A DNA stretch of 64,000 nucleotides from QHXW01 sp963847515 (GCA_963847515.1 CAWKAA010000006.1:354743-418742); one strand, 5' to 3'; numbered from the stretch's first letter, positions 19,521 to 29,271 are shown. Program-made: numbers and translations. Notes: generated by a model from the sequence alone, not told the origin.

Positions 19521-19696
19521 CCTACAAAAAAACCAAAAGTACGAGCGAGGGCAAAAGCATGTGAGTTGGCTCGTCTATTGAGAGGACTCGTCAAGGTGCC
19601 GAGTGGTACATAGATCGCGGTGTCGGCGCACTACCACGCGAAGCCTGCGGATCTTCTGCAGGCACTCGATCCAGTGCTGGCGCGTGATGGATGGGG

Positions 19697-20065
19697 TTAG
19701 GCGGCCCGGCGTTCGTAATGATGGTGCAGACCACCGACTTCGCGAATCTCGACCACCTTACCTTTTGCAGAAGACTGTATTCGTCGCGATCGCGGGGCGT
19801 CCTTGCCGAGCGACAGGTGAGTGCGCCAATTATGGTAATAGGAAGTGTACGACGCGAGCGCATGATGCAGAGAGCGTTCGCCGAATACGATGACATGATC
19901 CAGGCACTCGCGGCGAATGGACCCGATGAGCCGTTCGACGTAGGCCCTTTGCCACGGAGATCGCGGTGCCGATAACACTTGTTTGATACCCAGGGCCTTC
20001 ACCTGGTCGACGAAGTCCTTGCCGAAAATCTGGTCACGATCACGCAACAGATAACGAGGCGCACT
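19697..20065 (-). pseudogene. DDE transposase/integrase C-terminal part (IS3/IS481-like)
   Basis: The frame ending at 19697 encodes the last ~120 residues of an rve-type transposase: SAPRYLLRDRDQIFG, SAPRSPWQRAYVERLIGSIR, ECLDHVIVFGERSLHHAL, and the terminal VVEIREVGGLHHHYERRAA. It is cut at about 20065, where a group II intron begins. A second, shorter copy of the same terminal stretch lies at 27350-27487 in the opposite orientation. Confidence 0.8.
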
Positions 20066-20778
20066 GTCCGAGCGCCGGGATAAACCGGCATGTAGTAGGG
20101 AATGAAAGAGTCCTACAGGAAAGGAGTAGCGAACCACCTGGCCTCGAGTCTTGCGGCTCCCATCGCGAGGTGTGAGCCGAAGCGTAGACAGAGGTATCAG
20201 CGGGCTGGGTATTGAGCTTCGAGAACGCAACTGGGACGCCGACCCTGTGGACAGAAGGGGAAGGCCACACGCGAACGGACGAAAACGCGAGTTCGATAGC
20301 GGTCCCACGTAGTCGCAGACCCCATGCACGCTGAGAAACAACATGCACGAGAACCGGGAGACCTCATTGCTGACCGCCGCTTTCAACGGGCAGTCCGGCC
20401 GGAAAAGGCTTAGGCCGTAATACCGGCATGAACGGCGATGAGGAGTCGGATCGCATCGAAGTACCAATAAAGTCACCGAACAAAGCAACGGAGCAACAGG
20501 CCCAAGCCGCGGAGGGGATGGAGGGAAGGGTGCGAACCAAGGAGAACACCAGTCAGGTACACACGCCACCGGCACAGGACGGGCGCGGCGTGTCCCAGGG
20601 CCTGAAGGGTGTGCGTCAAGCAGCTAGGGAAAGGAAGAAAGAGCAGTTCACCACTTTGCTGCACCACGTAACTCAGGATCTGCTCCGAGCCAGCTTTCAA
20701 GCCTTACAGCGGAAGGCTGCGCCGGGAGTGGACGGGGTAACGTGGCGGCAGTATGAAGAAGGTCTGGAGGATCGGCTG
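20066..20778 (+). mobile_element. Truncated group II intron with 5' part of its reverse transcriptase
   Basis: Starting near a GT at 20066, about 360 bases of GC-rich structured sequence precede an ORF at 20428. The ORF's product matches the N-terminus of group II intron reverse transcriptases (LQRKAAPGVDGVTWRQYEEGL). The protein stops matching after about 115 residues, and the RNA's catalytic domain V and the 3' end are absent. The intron sits exactly inside the transposase frame, the usual nesting of these introns in IS elements. It can no longer splice or move by itself. Confidence 0.75.
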
Positions 20779-20957
20779 CCGTGTCCTTCATGATGAAATC
20801 GATGGGTGTTTTCTCGTCGACAGATAGGGCAGTGCGGGTGAGGCTCACCTTGCGATAGGGATCTGTTTGCCGTTCTTCTCGAAAACGGCGTCCAATAGCC
20901 TCACGAGTCCCGCACGCGCCATACCCCCGAGCACCTCTTCGAACGCATCCCGGCTAG
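20779..20957 (-). pseudogene. C-terminal gene fragment, helicase-like, family uncertain
   Basis: On the minus strand the sequence reads as SRDAFEEVLGGMARAGLVRL, then DAVFEKNGKQIPYRKVSLTR and SVDEKTPIDFIMKDTA. It has good coding character but starts and ends abruptly at the intron junction. It resembles the C-terminal region of a large helicase-like protein, possibly RecQ-related, but I cannot assign it firmly. It is the distal side of a deletion that removed the intron's 3' end. Confidence 0.4.
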
Positions 20958-20962
20958 ACTGA

Positions 20963-21316
20963 GTGAACGACGTCGAGAATGTCACTTCTCAACTTGAAAA
21001 GCAGCGATCTGCCTTCGATCGCGCCATATCTGCGCTACGAGAGATAACCGGTTCTCCCGGCACAGGCCCAGATGTGGCTGAGAGCAAAACGAAAAAGAGG
21101 CACTTAAGCCCAGAGGGTCGCAGACGGATCATCGAAGCTACTCAGCGACGCTGGGCGGCCAAGAGAGCGGCCCAGGCAGGAACACCAAGACGGGTCGCAG
21201 TTCCGTCCCGCTCGCGTCGCGGTAAGTTGAGCGACGCTGGCCGGAAGCGGCTGGCGCTGGCTATGAAGAAGAGATGGGCCACCGCGAAGAAGGCTGGTAA
21301 GCAACGGCTCGCGTGA
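20963..21316 (+). CDS. Basic protein with two KxxAxxxRWA repeats
   Basis: The protein has 117 residues from a GTG start. After an acidic N-terminus it contains two related basic helices: LSPEGRRRIIEATQRRWAAK and LSDAGRKRLALAMKKRWATA. This repeat is common in small acidobacterial proteins and resembles NUMOD/AT-hook-like basic segments. Nucleic-acid binding is plausible but unproven. There are no membrane segments. Confidence 0.6.
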   Translation: MNDVENVTSQLEKQRSAFDRAISALREITGSPGTGPDVAESKTKKRHLSPEGRRRIIEATQRRWAAKRAAQAGTPRRVAVPSRSRRGKLSDAGRKRLALAMKKRWATAKKAGKQRLA

Positions 21317-21436
21317 CTCATTTAGTTGTCCTCCTGGAGGGGCTCGGTCCGAATGAGAAGGCGGCACAAGTTTGCAACGGTGAGCGCAGTCATCAGCGAT
21401 GCGTTCGTGATGTGCTTGAGGCCATCAGCATACGGT

Positions 21437-21658
21437 ATGGCAAAGAAAAAGAAGACGGAAGAATCGCCCGTTCTGGTCACGGCCGCCAAGACCATCGGAG
21501 CAGCCGCCGGAAAGATAGCAGCGGCGGTGGGTGTCGCCACACCTGCGAAACCAAAACTACCAAGACTGGCGAAGAAGCATAAGAACCTGTTGCCACTGAA
21601 GCAAAAGAAGGCCGCCAAAAAAGCGCACGCCAGAACCGCTCAAATGATGAAGGACTGA
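21437..21658 (+). CDS. Small Lys/Ala-rich hypothetical protein, 73 aa
   Basis: ATG 21437 begins MAKKKKTEESPVLVTAAKTI, followed by an Ala/Gly-rich helix and a very basic C-terminus (KNLLPLKQKKAAKKAHART). The composition resembles histone-like or nucleoid-associated tails, as in the neighbouring basic protein. No family is recognised. Longer upstream in-frame starts lack a ribosome site. Confidence 0.45.
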   Translation: MAKKKKTEESPVLVTAAKTIGAAAGKIAAAVGVATPAKPKLPRLAKKHKNLLPLKQKKAAKKAHARTAQMMKD

Positions 21659-21701
21659 TGAAGGCTAAGGGCGACCCGAACACGGCCCTTGATCAGTCGG
21701 A

Positions 21702-21860
21702 CTACCGGCTGGCGGGCGGGACCATGCCGTTCATGCGCAGGTATTCCACGATCTGCCCGTAGTGATCATAGGCGTGTTCGACGCCAAAGACGGCCAGGCG
21801 CAGGCGGGTCGATTTGCTGTGCTCCGGCGGCTGCAGCATGTTCTCAGCATCAACATAGAA
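21702..21860 (-). pseudogene. DinB-family protein C-terminal remnant
   Basis: The terminal 25 residues (HAYDHYGQIVEYLRMNGMVP) match the C-terminal helix of acidobacterial DinB/YfiT-like proteins, including a metal-ligand His in HAYDHY. Upstream codons diverge from the family, and the four-helix bundle is not readable in one frame. It is a remnant, convergent with the basic small genes. Confidence 0.5.
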
Positions 21861-21944
21861 GCCGCTTTGTGGCCCAGGGCAAAAGAATCCTTCAGGAATT
21901 TCAGGATTACGCCTTTGGTCGTCAGGTTTCAGGACCGTTGCCAC

Positions 21945-22360
21945 CCAGGAAAATCCTTCGGCAACTGATCACCGGTTAGCCGACCCTTAATTCCAAGCAG
22001 CCCGCACAGAAATCAATCGAATGGAAACCTCGACGAAGTGATAAGGATTTGAAGAGAGCGGATGTGACGAAACTTACGTTTGAAACAAGCAATCAACACA
22101 GAAGAGTTAACTCGTTCAACCAATCGCGTTGATTATTTCCAAGGCGCTGGATTTCATTCCCGTTAAGATCTAAACCTCAGGAAAGTAACTGTCGTCTGCA
22201 AACGACCCCAGCATTACGCGGTTCAGCCTATTAGACAAATTGCCCAGCCCGTAACCGATTTTGATTGACAATGCACGACGGCTGCCATAGCATGATCGCT
22301 AATCTTAAGGGTCAAGAAACGCTGAAGACATGAGCGCGGAACCGCCGCCGAGGGGGAATC
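21945..22360. other. Intergenic region upstream of the TonB receptor gene
   Basis: The region is AT-richer than its surroundings and has no convincing gene. It must contain the promoter of the 3.5-kb receptor gene, but I cannot single out one -35/-10 pair. A GAGGGGG ribosome site lies just before ATG 22361. Confidence 0.4.
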
Positions 22361-25300
22361 ATGTCCCAGGAATTCCCGTTATTATTGTTCGGCAACCCGA
22401 CGAGACGGCGAGGCATCGCCGGCATTTCTCTACAGTTCGTGTGCTTGCTGGTGGCTCCCGTGGCTTGGCCGCAAACCGATCGTGGCGCTATCACAGGGAC
22501 CGTGACCGATCCAACCGGAGCCGTGGTCCCTGGAGTGGAGGTCGTCGCGATGAACGCGGCTACCAACGTCAAGTACACGACCACTAGTACGGGAACTGGG
22601 ACATACCGTGTCCCTTCGTTGCCACCTGGGAATTACAACGTCAACTGTAGCAAGGCTGGTTTCAAGCAAGCCGCGATCGAGAGCGTGCGGGTAGCCGTTG
22701 GCACAACGGTGGATGTCGACGTGGTGCTCGAGGTCGGCGCAGCCAGCCAGACTGTCACCGTGGAGGGGTCGGCGGAGCATCTGCAGACCACGGCAGAGAT
22801 CACGACCGACGTGACCCCCAAGGAATTTGAAACCTGGCCAATACTGCTCGACAGCCAGCAACGGCAGCCTACGTCGTTCGTCTTTAACAGTCTGCCGGGT
22901 ACAACCGGCGGGACCTTTCAGGGCGCGATCAATGGAGGGCAAACGTTCAGCTTTGAAGCGCAGGTGGAGGGTATCGCTATCGAGCGGAATTATCTGGCCG
23001 GCGGCACTACCGATCTCACCCCGAGTGCTGAATCGATCAGCGAATTTAGTTTGGTGACTGGCGACATCGGCGCGAACTATGCTGGCGCGGGAAGCGCCGT
23101 CATCAATCTCTCTGTAAAGTCTGGTGGCAACGCGTTTCATGGAAGCGTGTTTGAAATCAACGGGAATAGCCTTTTCGAGTCGGCTGGCGCCGAGGCCAAC
23201 GCCTTCGGCACGGGTAAGGGCAGATTCAATCAAAACAACTTCGGCGGAGCGTTCTCCGGCCCCATCCGCAAAAACAAAGCCTTCTTCTTTGCTACGTACG
23301 AACGGGAGCGGGAGAGCATTTTCAATCCGGGAAACTACGCCACCCTTCCGGCAACAGCCTGGAGGCAGGGCGATTTCACGAATATGCTGGGTGCGCAGGA
23401 GGGAACCGACGCCCTCGGCCGCCCAGTGTACAGCGGGGAAATCTTCGATCCGTCAACCGCCCGAACGGTGAACGGGAACTTGGTGCTCGACCCGTTTACG
23501 TTCCAAGGACATATCAACATGATCGATCCGGCACGTTTTAGCACCGTTAGCAAGAACATCCTTCCGTTGATTCCCCAGCCGGAGCTTTCCGGTGTCCTCA
23601 ATAACTATGTGCTACTCAATGGCGGCCACTATGGCTTCGATCAGGGTTCGGCAAAAATCGATTACATCTTTACTGAAAAGCACAGGATGAGTGGTTACTA
23701 TCTGGAGGGGCGGCACCCGAATGATATTGCCTACGCCGGCGGATTCTTCAAAGATCTCACGAACCCCTTGACCCGGGAGCATACAGAGCGGGATTTGCCG
23801 CGCTTGATTCGCGTGTCAGAAGATTGGACCATCACTCCGACAACCTTGAACCACATTGGCTTCGGCTGGAACAGTATCGCCGTTCCCCAGTTTTCAATTT
23901 CTCTTGGCGGTAATTGGCCGACCAAGATTGGGCTACAGGGAGTAAAACCCGACTGCTTCCCATCCATTAACTTCAACGGCACAAACGGAATTCCGTTGCA
24001 ACCGTTTGGCGACTGCAGCGGGGGTGGGCCAGCAAGTGGGAGCTGGGTCATCAAGGATGACTTCACCAAGATACACGGTAAACATACATTTCAAGCCGGC
24101 CTTGAGTTCCATCATTACTTTTACGGCGCGCCGCCTCTGTCCAACCAGTCGGGAACCTTCAACTTTGACGAGCTTTCAACGGAGTTACCAGGCTTCTCTG
24201 ATACGGGAAACCCATTCGCCAGCTTTCTACTGGGCGCCGTCTATACAGCGAATAGTACCGCCGCGCAACTGGGGCCAGTCTTCGTGAACAATTACGCCAC
24301 GCCTTATTTTCAGGATCAGATCAAGCTAACCAGAAAGCTGACTATAACTACTGGCCTACGCTGGGAAATTCCCAGACCACGCTACGAGACGCACAATTAT
24401 ACGTCCGGTTTTGATCCCAACACACCTAATCCTGGTGCCGATGGCTTCCATGGTTCGCTAGTATTTCTTGCCGACCAGCACCGCCAATCTTTCCAGAATA
24501 CCTACTACAAAGAATTTGCCCCTAACCTTGGAATTGCATACATGATGAACTCCAAGACAGTCGTACGCGCGAGTTATAGCGTCACTTATAATCCCCCAAT
24601 TGCCTGGGGATACGGCTACACCGACGCCTATGGGCTGCAATCTTTTGTCGATCTGAACCGAAGCCAGGTGAACAATGCTTTTGCGCCCGTGCTCTATTGG
24701 GACAATGGCATGCCACCTCCCAGATCCACACAGTTACCCGACAAGGATCCCACGCAACTTAACGGCAGTTCGATCAGCTACACGCTGCCGGATAGCATTC
24801 GCCAGGCCTATATACAACACTGGAATTTTGGAGTTCAACGCGACCTCGGAAAAGAGACATCTCTTGAGGTGGACTATGTCGGGGTCAAAGCCACGCGCTT
24901 GCCGACGGGATCGCCTGCAGGAAATTGCCACCTGCCCTGCCTCTTTGACATGACCCCGACTTCATATTTGTCTCTCGGAGACGCCCTCCTGGACGATATC
25001 AGCCAGCATCCGAATATACCCAAGCCATATCCTGACTTTACAGGTACTGTGGCCCAGGGCCTGCGTCCCTACCCGCAATACACAGGTGTGGACCTTACCG
25101 GGTACAACGTTGGCATGTCGAATTACAACGCATTACAGGTGCAGCTTCGGAAGCGGCCAACGAAGGGCGGCCTTGGGTTTATCGTTGCGTACACCTACAG
25201 CAAGATGATCAGCGATGTCGGCGATGGCGCCGGGTATAACTACAACTATCAGGATTTTAATAATCGAAAGACTGAGAAGTCCGTCACGTCGTTCAGTTAT

Positions 25301-25873
25301 CCGCATGATCTGAAGCTGACCTGGATCTGGGAGATCCCTGTCGGCAAAGGGAAGCACTTCATGAACCACGGCGGCATTGTGGACACAATCATCGGCGGCT
25401 GGACGCTGACCGCGATCCAGCATTACCGCTCCGGAGATCCACTCCAGTTCGTCGATTCCAACTTGAACGCGGGCGCAATTTTTACAGATGTATTCCGGCC
25501 CGATCGCGTCACGGGTGTTCCCGTCTATCAGAAATCGGGCGGGTATGACCTGGCGAACGGCACGACATGGATCAATCCCAATTCCTTCACGAGCCCGCCT
25601 GCGACTGCAGGTGGCGTGCCATTTCGCATAGGCAACACACCACGCGTCTTGGACGTTTTCGGTCCGTACCAGGCGAGCGAAACTGCCGGGCTGCAAAAGC
25701 TGTTCCATATTCGGGAAAACTTCACGTTTGAATTGCGCGCCGATGCGGCGAACCCATTCAACCGCACGACGCGAAACGATCCTGTGACCGACCTGGCGAG
25801 TTCCGTTTTCGGAAAGATCCTCAATGTCAGCGGCCAGCGGCAATTCCAGTTCACGGGACGTATACGTTTCTGA
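22361..25873 (+). CDS. Oar-like TonB-dependent receptor
   Basis: This 1170-residue outer-membrane protein has a signal peptide ending near APVAWPQ and a carboxypeptidase-regulatory-like Ig domain (about residues 43-125; GAITGTVTDPTGAVVPGVEV, GTYRVPSLPPGNY). A plug-like region follows (about 130-240), then a long beta-barrel rich in Tyr/Asn/Gly. It ends with the aromatic GRIRF typical of barrel termini. Such receptors are highly multiplied in Acidobacteria and probably import glycans or other large ligands using TonB energy. Intact over 3.5 kb. The TPR gene 20 bases downstream is likely cotranscribed. Confidence 0.93.
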   Translation: MSQEFPLLLFGNPTRRRGIAGISLQFVCLLVAPVAWPQTDRGAITGTVTDPTGAVVPGVEVVAMNAATNVKYTTTSTGTGTYRVPSLPPGNYNVNCSKAGFKQAAIESVRVAVGTTVDVDVVLEVGAASQTVTVEGSAEHLQTTAEITTDVTPKEFETWPILLDSQQRQPTSFVFNSLPGTTGGTFQGAINGGQTFSFEAQVEGIAIERNYLAGGTTDLTPSAESISEFSLVTGDIGANYAGAGSAVINLSVKSGGNAFHGSVFEINGNSLFESAGAEANAFGTGKGRFNQNNFGGAFSGPIRKNKAFFFATYERERESIFNPGNYATLPATAWRQGDFTNMLGAQEGTDALGRPVYSGEIFDPSTARTVNGNLVLDPFTFQGHINMIDPARFSTVSKNILPLIPQPELSGVLNNYVLLNGGHYGFDQGSAKIDYIFTEKHRMSGYYLEGRHPNDIAYAGGFFKDLTNPLTREHTERDLPRLIRVSEDWTITPTTLNHIGFGWNSIAVPQFSISLGGNWPTKIGLQGVKPDCFPSINFNGTNGIPLQPFGDCSGGGPASGSWVIKDDFTKIHGKHTFQAGLEFHHYFYGAPPLSNQSGTFNFDELSTELPGFSDTGNPFASFLLGAVYTANSTAAQLGPVFVNNYATPYFQDQIKLTRKLTITTGLRWEIPRPRYETHNYTSGFDPNTPNPGADGFHGSLVFLADQHRQSFQNTYYKEFAPNLGIAYMMNSKTVVRASYSVTYNPPIAWGYGYTDAYGLQSFVDLNRSQVNNAFAPVLYWDNGMPPPRSTQLPDKDPTQLNGSSISYTLPDSIRQAYIQHWNFGVQRDLGKETSLEVDYVGVKATRLPTGSPAGNCHLPCLFDMTPTSYLSLGDALLDDISQHPNIPKPYPDFTGTVAQGLRPYPQYTGVDLTGYNVGMSNYNALQVQLRKRPTKGGLGFIVAYTYSKMISDVGDGAGYNYNYQDFNNRKTEKSVTSFSYPHDLKLTWIWEIPVGKGKHFMNHGGIVDTIIGGWTLTAIQHYRSGDPLQFVDSNLNAGAIFTDVFRPDRVTGVPVYQKSGGYDLANGTTWINPNSFTSPPATAGGVPFRIGNTPRVLDVFGPYQASETAGLQKLFHIRENFTFELRADAANPFNRTTRNDPVTDLASSVFGKILNVSGQRQFQFTGRIRF

Positions 25874-25893
25874 GGTTAAGCACTTTGCGTCGC

Positions 25894-26961
25894 ATGACAA
25901 CAATTCGGCTGCTGTTCCTCCTGACGGGTTCTGTGTGCGCGGAGGCAGGGACACAGCTCTTGCCGGTTCCAGTACAAGCGCTGGGCCAAGAGCCCTCCAT
26001 GGTTCAATTGATGGTGCGTGCCCGAGCTGCCCCCGAACAGGGTGACCTCGAGAGCGCGCGCGTGAGCCTCGAGCGGGTGTTATCCCGGGAGGCAACCAAC
26101 AAACAGGCGCGGCTGGCGCTCGTTGACGTGTTGATCCGAATGGCAAGGTGGGCGGATGCCGAGAGTCAGGCCAAGATCCTCAGAGATCAGTTTCCGGAGG
26201 AGACCGAACCCATCTATCTGTTGGCCCACGTAGCCCTGCGGAAAGGTGATCCCGCATCCGCCTACGAATTCGCCAGTCTCTGTCTCGATCGCGGCGATAA
26301 CCGGCTTGAGATTTACAAGGTGCTTGCTCTGGCGGAGTACTTGCTCAAGCGGACGGACCAGTTCGAAGCCCACATCCATTTCGTCTTAGAGAGGAATCCG
26401 CGAGACGCCGAAGCAGAATATCTGCTGGCTCGCTATCTCTACGAGACCAAGCAGTACCGGCAGGCTTTAACCAACTTCCAGAAGGTCCTTGAAATCCAGC
26501 CCGAGCACTACAAAGCGCACTACTATGCCGGACTGGTTTATCAGATGAGCAATGACACGGACCGCGCCCAGGCGGAATTTCTCGCCGCCATCCGAATCAT
26601 CGAAAGCAAACAGATCCGCTATGCCTGGCCCTTCGCTGATTTGGGGAGGCAGTTGGCCGATGCAGGAGACCTGGATGCGGCTATTGACTGCCTGTCCCAG
26701 GCTATCCACAATGATCCGACTTGCCCCAAGGCCTACTACGAGTACGCACGTGCTCTTTCTCACAAAGGAACCTTTCCCGAAATCGAGAAGGCGCTGATCG
26801 AGGCCGTGCGCCTCGACCCCGGATATACCGATGCATATTACCTGCTGGCCCGTTATTACAGGAAATCCGACAAGAATCTGGCAGCGGAACAAGTCTTAGC
26901 CAGGTTCAAAGATCTGAAGGCCCATCCCGTGCCTTCTCCTTACGGTCTTCCACGGCAGTGA
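25894..26961 (+). CDS. TPR-repeat protein, exported
   Basis: The protein starts MTTIRLLFLLTG, a signal peptide (TTG 25885 would add three residues), and then carries about eight tetratricopeptide-like helical pairs (AEAEYLLARYLYETKQYRQA, KAHYYAGLVYQMSNDTDRAQ, ADAGDLDAAIDCLSQAI). TPR proteins are scaffolds for protein contacts. Directly following a TonB receptor, it likely belongs to the same uptake function, as such pairs recur in Acidobacteria. 355 residues and intact. Confidence 0.85.
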   Translation: MTTIRLLFLLTGSVCAEAGTQLLPVPVQALGQEPSMVQLMVRARAAPEQGDLESARVSLERVLSREATNKQARLALVDVLIRMARWADAESQAKILRDQFPEETEPIYLLAHVALRKGDPASAYEFASLCLDRGDNRLEIYKVLALAEYLLKRTDQFEAHIHFVLERNPRDAEAEYLLARYLYETKQYRQALTNFQKVLEIQPEHYKAHYYAGLVYQMSNDTDRAQAEFLAAIRIIESKQIRYAWPFADLGRQLADAGDLDAAIDCLSQAIHNDPTCPKAYYEYARALSHKGTFPEIEKALIEAVRLDPGYTDAYYLLARYYRKSDKNLAAEQVLARFKDLKAHPVPSPYGLPRQ

Positions 26962-27349
26962 AACTCCGATCATACCGGGGATGATCGCGCGATAGCTTTT
27001 GACGCGACTGCGCCAAGTTACGATAGCGTTAAGTAATCGTGCTGTTCCGTACACCTACTTCGACTAGCGATAATCTCCCCCACCATCTTGGGACGGCGTT
27101 GCGAACCCACGTTTGGGATGACAAAAAGTGTCCATTCAATTGGACAAGACCCCTGTGCGTAGCCAAAATGTCGTCTGACGCTGACGAACGTTGAACAATA
27201 CTGTACTGCGGCGCACACGGATTTACCGAGCGTGTAACTTTGCCAGACCAAATCGCCGCGGATCGTGCACAGGCAGTGGGGGAAGAACGGGGCTCTCTGC
27301 GACGAGAGAGCCCGTTGGTTCCTTTTGCCCACGAGATCCGCTCGGTCGA
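26962..27349. other. Gene-free region with probable IS-derived sequence
   Basis: No intact gene is seen. The right part leads into a transposase C-terminal relic (27350-27487), so this stretch probably contains the eroded outer part of the same insertion, including the sequence GACAAAAAGTGTCC at about 27120-27133 that resembles an IS end. I cannot define its left boundary. Confidence 0.35.
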
Positions 27350-27487
27350 TGTAGGATTGTCTACGGCGCTCCGGTTGCCAGAGACAAAGACACACCGCAG
27401 TCCCGAAGAATACAGCCTCCAGCAGAGGGTGCTGTGGTGGAGATTCGTGAAGTGGGCGGTCTGCAACATCACTACGAACGCCGCGCC
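27350..27487 (+). pseudogene. Transposase C-terminal relic inserted in an MDR gene
   Basis: The plus-strand frame encodes DTPQSRRIQPPAEGAVVEIR and EVGGLQHHYERRAA, which is the same C-terminus as the transposase fragment at 19697 (about 70% identical by eye). It joins the quinone-oxidoreductase gene exactly at GCCGCC near 27487. The rest of the IS is missing or unrecognisable. Confidence 0.7.
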
Positions 27488-27931
27488 GCCATGAACCAGG
27501 ATCGTTTGTCCCTTTTCCAGGTGACCGTGGGTGAAAATTCCCTGCCATGCAGTTTGGGAGGCCACCGGCACTGATGCCGCCTCCTCAAACGAGAGGTTGG
27601 ATGGTTTCCTCGCGATGGCCGCCGCCTTGACAGCCACGTACTCGGCGTACGCGCCCACTCCGGTGGTGGTACCGAACACGGCATCACCTTCCGCCCATGC
27701 CGCGACATCACTGCCAATCTGTTCGACGACCCCGGAAAACTCATGACCCGGTATCCACGGCAGGTCGATCGGGAGTATCTGCCTTGCCGATCCGGAAGCC
27801 TCCACAAGATCCAGATGATTGACGGCGGTACTTCTGGTCTTGACCAAAACCTCGTCGCGGGCAATTGTCGGCGCCGGTACATCGTGAAACTCTAACTGCC
27901 CACCGTATTCCTGCAATCTGACAGCTTTCAT
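27487..27931 (-). pseudogene. MDR-family quinone oxidoreductase, truncated by IS relic
   Basis: The first ~148 codons form a normal zinc-independent medium-chain reductase N-terminus (MKAVRLQEYGGQLEFHDVPA, WIPGHEFSGVVEQIG, EKGQTILVHGGAA). The glycine-rich cofactor motif is cut right after HGGAA, and the following codons come from IS sequence. The start ATG 27931 has a strong GAGGAGG site. Without the NADPH domain it cannot work. It is third in a DoxX-NmrA-MDR minus-strand run. Confidence 0.85.
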
Positions 27932-27967
27932 GCGATCCCTCCTCAAGTCTGAGCAAGCTCTCTCGTT

Positions 27968-28828
27968 TCAGCGCCCATCTGGCCGGGCGTGGCGGCGCGC
28001 CCAGTCGGGGAGATTCGTCAGCGTTCGGCCGAACTCCCGTTCCAGGCCGGCGATGTCTGCGCAGTAGCCGACGCGCTCGAACCATTCGAGCATCAACGCC
28101 ATCTCCTTGCTGTACTGCCGGACCGGTTCGATTGGTGTCTGCGCGAACGCAATCGGCCGGCCCAGCGCCTCCGTCAGGAGCTCCGCCGCTTCCCGCATCG
28201 TTCGTACATCACCGGCGAGGTCGATTTCGCGGCGGTTCAAGGCCTGGGCGTCGGTGAACGCGCGCGCGCCGAACCAGCCAATGTCTTCCACCGCAATCAT
28301 CTGCAACTTCGTGCCTGGCCCGAGCGCCCAGGTCAACGTGGAGCCCTGGAGACTGAAAGGCGCCACCAGGTTCTCCATGAAGAACACCGGACGCAGGATC
28401 ACATGCGAGGGGAAGCGGAGGCCGCGCACGGTTTCCTCGATGCGCCACTTGTTGTCGAAGTGCGGGACGCCCGTCCGCTTGTGCGCCGATCCCACGGATG
28501 TGTAGACATAGTGTTCGACGCCGGCCTCGCGCGCCAGCGTCGCAAGACGCTTGCCCTGAGCCTCTTCCCGCTCGACGCCCGCCTCCCCCGCGTTCTGCAT
28601 GCCGAAGACGCCCCACGCGCCGGCCAGTGCAGGGCGCAGCGTCGCGTCGTCGTCAAGATCACCTTTGACGATGTCGACGCCCTGGCGCGCCAGCGCCGCC
28701 GCCGGCTCGCTTTCCGGCTTGCGCGTCAGGCCGCGCAGATGGAAACCCGTGCCCCGCAGCGCCTGCGCCACCGCTCCGCCTTGTTGGCCTGTCACTCCGG
28801 TGATGAGAATCGTTCGATCGTTTGCCAT
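27968..28828 (-). CDS. NmrA/HSCARG-family NAD(P)-binding protein
   Basis: The 286-residue atypical SDR begins MANDRTILITGVTGQQGGAV (Rossmann glycine motif TGxxGxxG). It lacks the YxxxK catalytic pair and has the NmrA-type VILRPVFFMEN stretch. Such proteins act as NAD(P)H sensors or quinone/flavin reductases. It lies between doxX and the truncated MDR gene in a probable MarR-controlled operon for redox or electrophile stress. Confidence 0.88.
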   Translation of the reverse strand: MANDRTILITGVTGQQGGAVAQALRGTGFHLRGLTRKPESEPAAALARQGVDIVKGDLDDDATLRPALAGAWGVFGMQNAGEAGVEREEAQGKRLATLAREAGVEHYVYTSVGSAHKRTGVPHFDNKWRIEETVRGLRFPSHVILRPVFFMENLVAPFSLQGSTLTWALGPGTKLQMIAVEDIGWFGARAFTDAQALNRREIDLAGDVRTMREAAELLTEALGRPIAFAQTPIEPVRQYSKEMALMLEWFERVGYCADIAGLEREFGRTLTNLPDWARRHARPDGR

Positions 28829-28881
28829 GGTTTATCCTTATTGCCGTCCTTACTTTCAGTGCCGAACTACATCCCTGGTGA

Positions 28882-29271
28882 TCAGGCGCGGGCGTGGACT
28901 CGGGCCTGGAACAATGCAGCGAACGCCGGTCGTACGTCGACGAAGATCACCGCCCACAGTACAGCAACGAAGAGGGCCATCGGAAGCCCGCTCGGGGCCA
29001 TCAAAACATGGAACGAAAGAATATTGACGATCACCGGCGCTAGCATGGCCACCGCCAACGGCACGTAGCGGTTGACCAGCAGAAGCACCCCAGCGACGAG
29101 TTGAAATGCGAAGATCACCCAAAGATAGTGTGTGGCATACAGCGCGCTCATGAACTGTCCCGCGATGCCTCCCGGCGGCGGCAGGGGAATGAAGTTCAGG
29201 AAGCCGTTCAGGCCGAAAACAAGAAAGATTACGCCCGCCAGATAGCGGGCGATTGCAGACACGGTTCTCAT
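28882..29271 (-). CDS. DoxX-family membrane protein
   Basis: The 129-residue protein from ATG 29271 (AAGGAAA site) has four hydrophobic helices (YLAGVIFLVFGLNGFLNF, AFQLVAGVLLLV, VPLAVAMLAPVIVNILSFHV, ALFVAVLWAVIFV). DoxX proteins are quinone-linked membrane partners of redox enzymes. It is the first gene of the minus-strand operon divergent from marR. Longer in-frame starts would run across the operator region and are unlikely. Confidence 0.85.
   Translation of the reverse strand: MRTVSAIARYLAGVIFLVFGLNGFLNFIPLPPPGGIAGQFMSALYATHYLWVIFAFQLVAGVLLLVNRYVPLAVAMLAPVIVNILSFHVLMAPSGLPMALFVAVLWAVIFVDVRPAFAALFQARVHARA

Noticed and set aside
20040..20575. The N-terminal half of the 292-codon ORF that ends in the transposase tail
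   Set aside because: These codons run antisense through the structured 5' region of the group II intron and share nothing with transposases; only the last ~120 codons are genuine.
25133..26146. A 337-codon minus-strand ORF across the receptor 3' end and TPR start
   Set aside because: It spans two unrelated plus-strand genes and their intergenic gap and has no recognisable domain; a GC-rich shadow.
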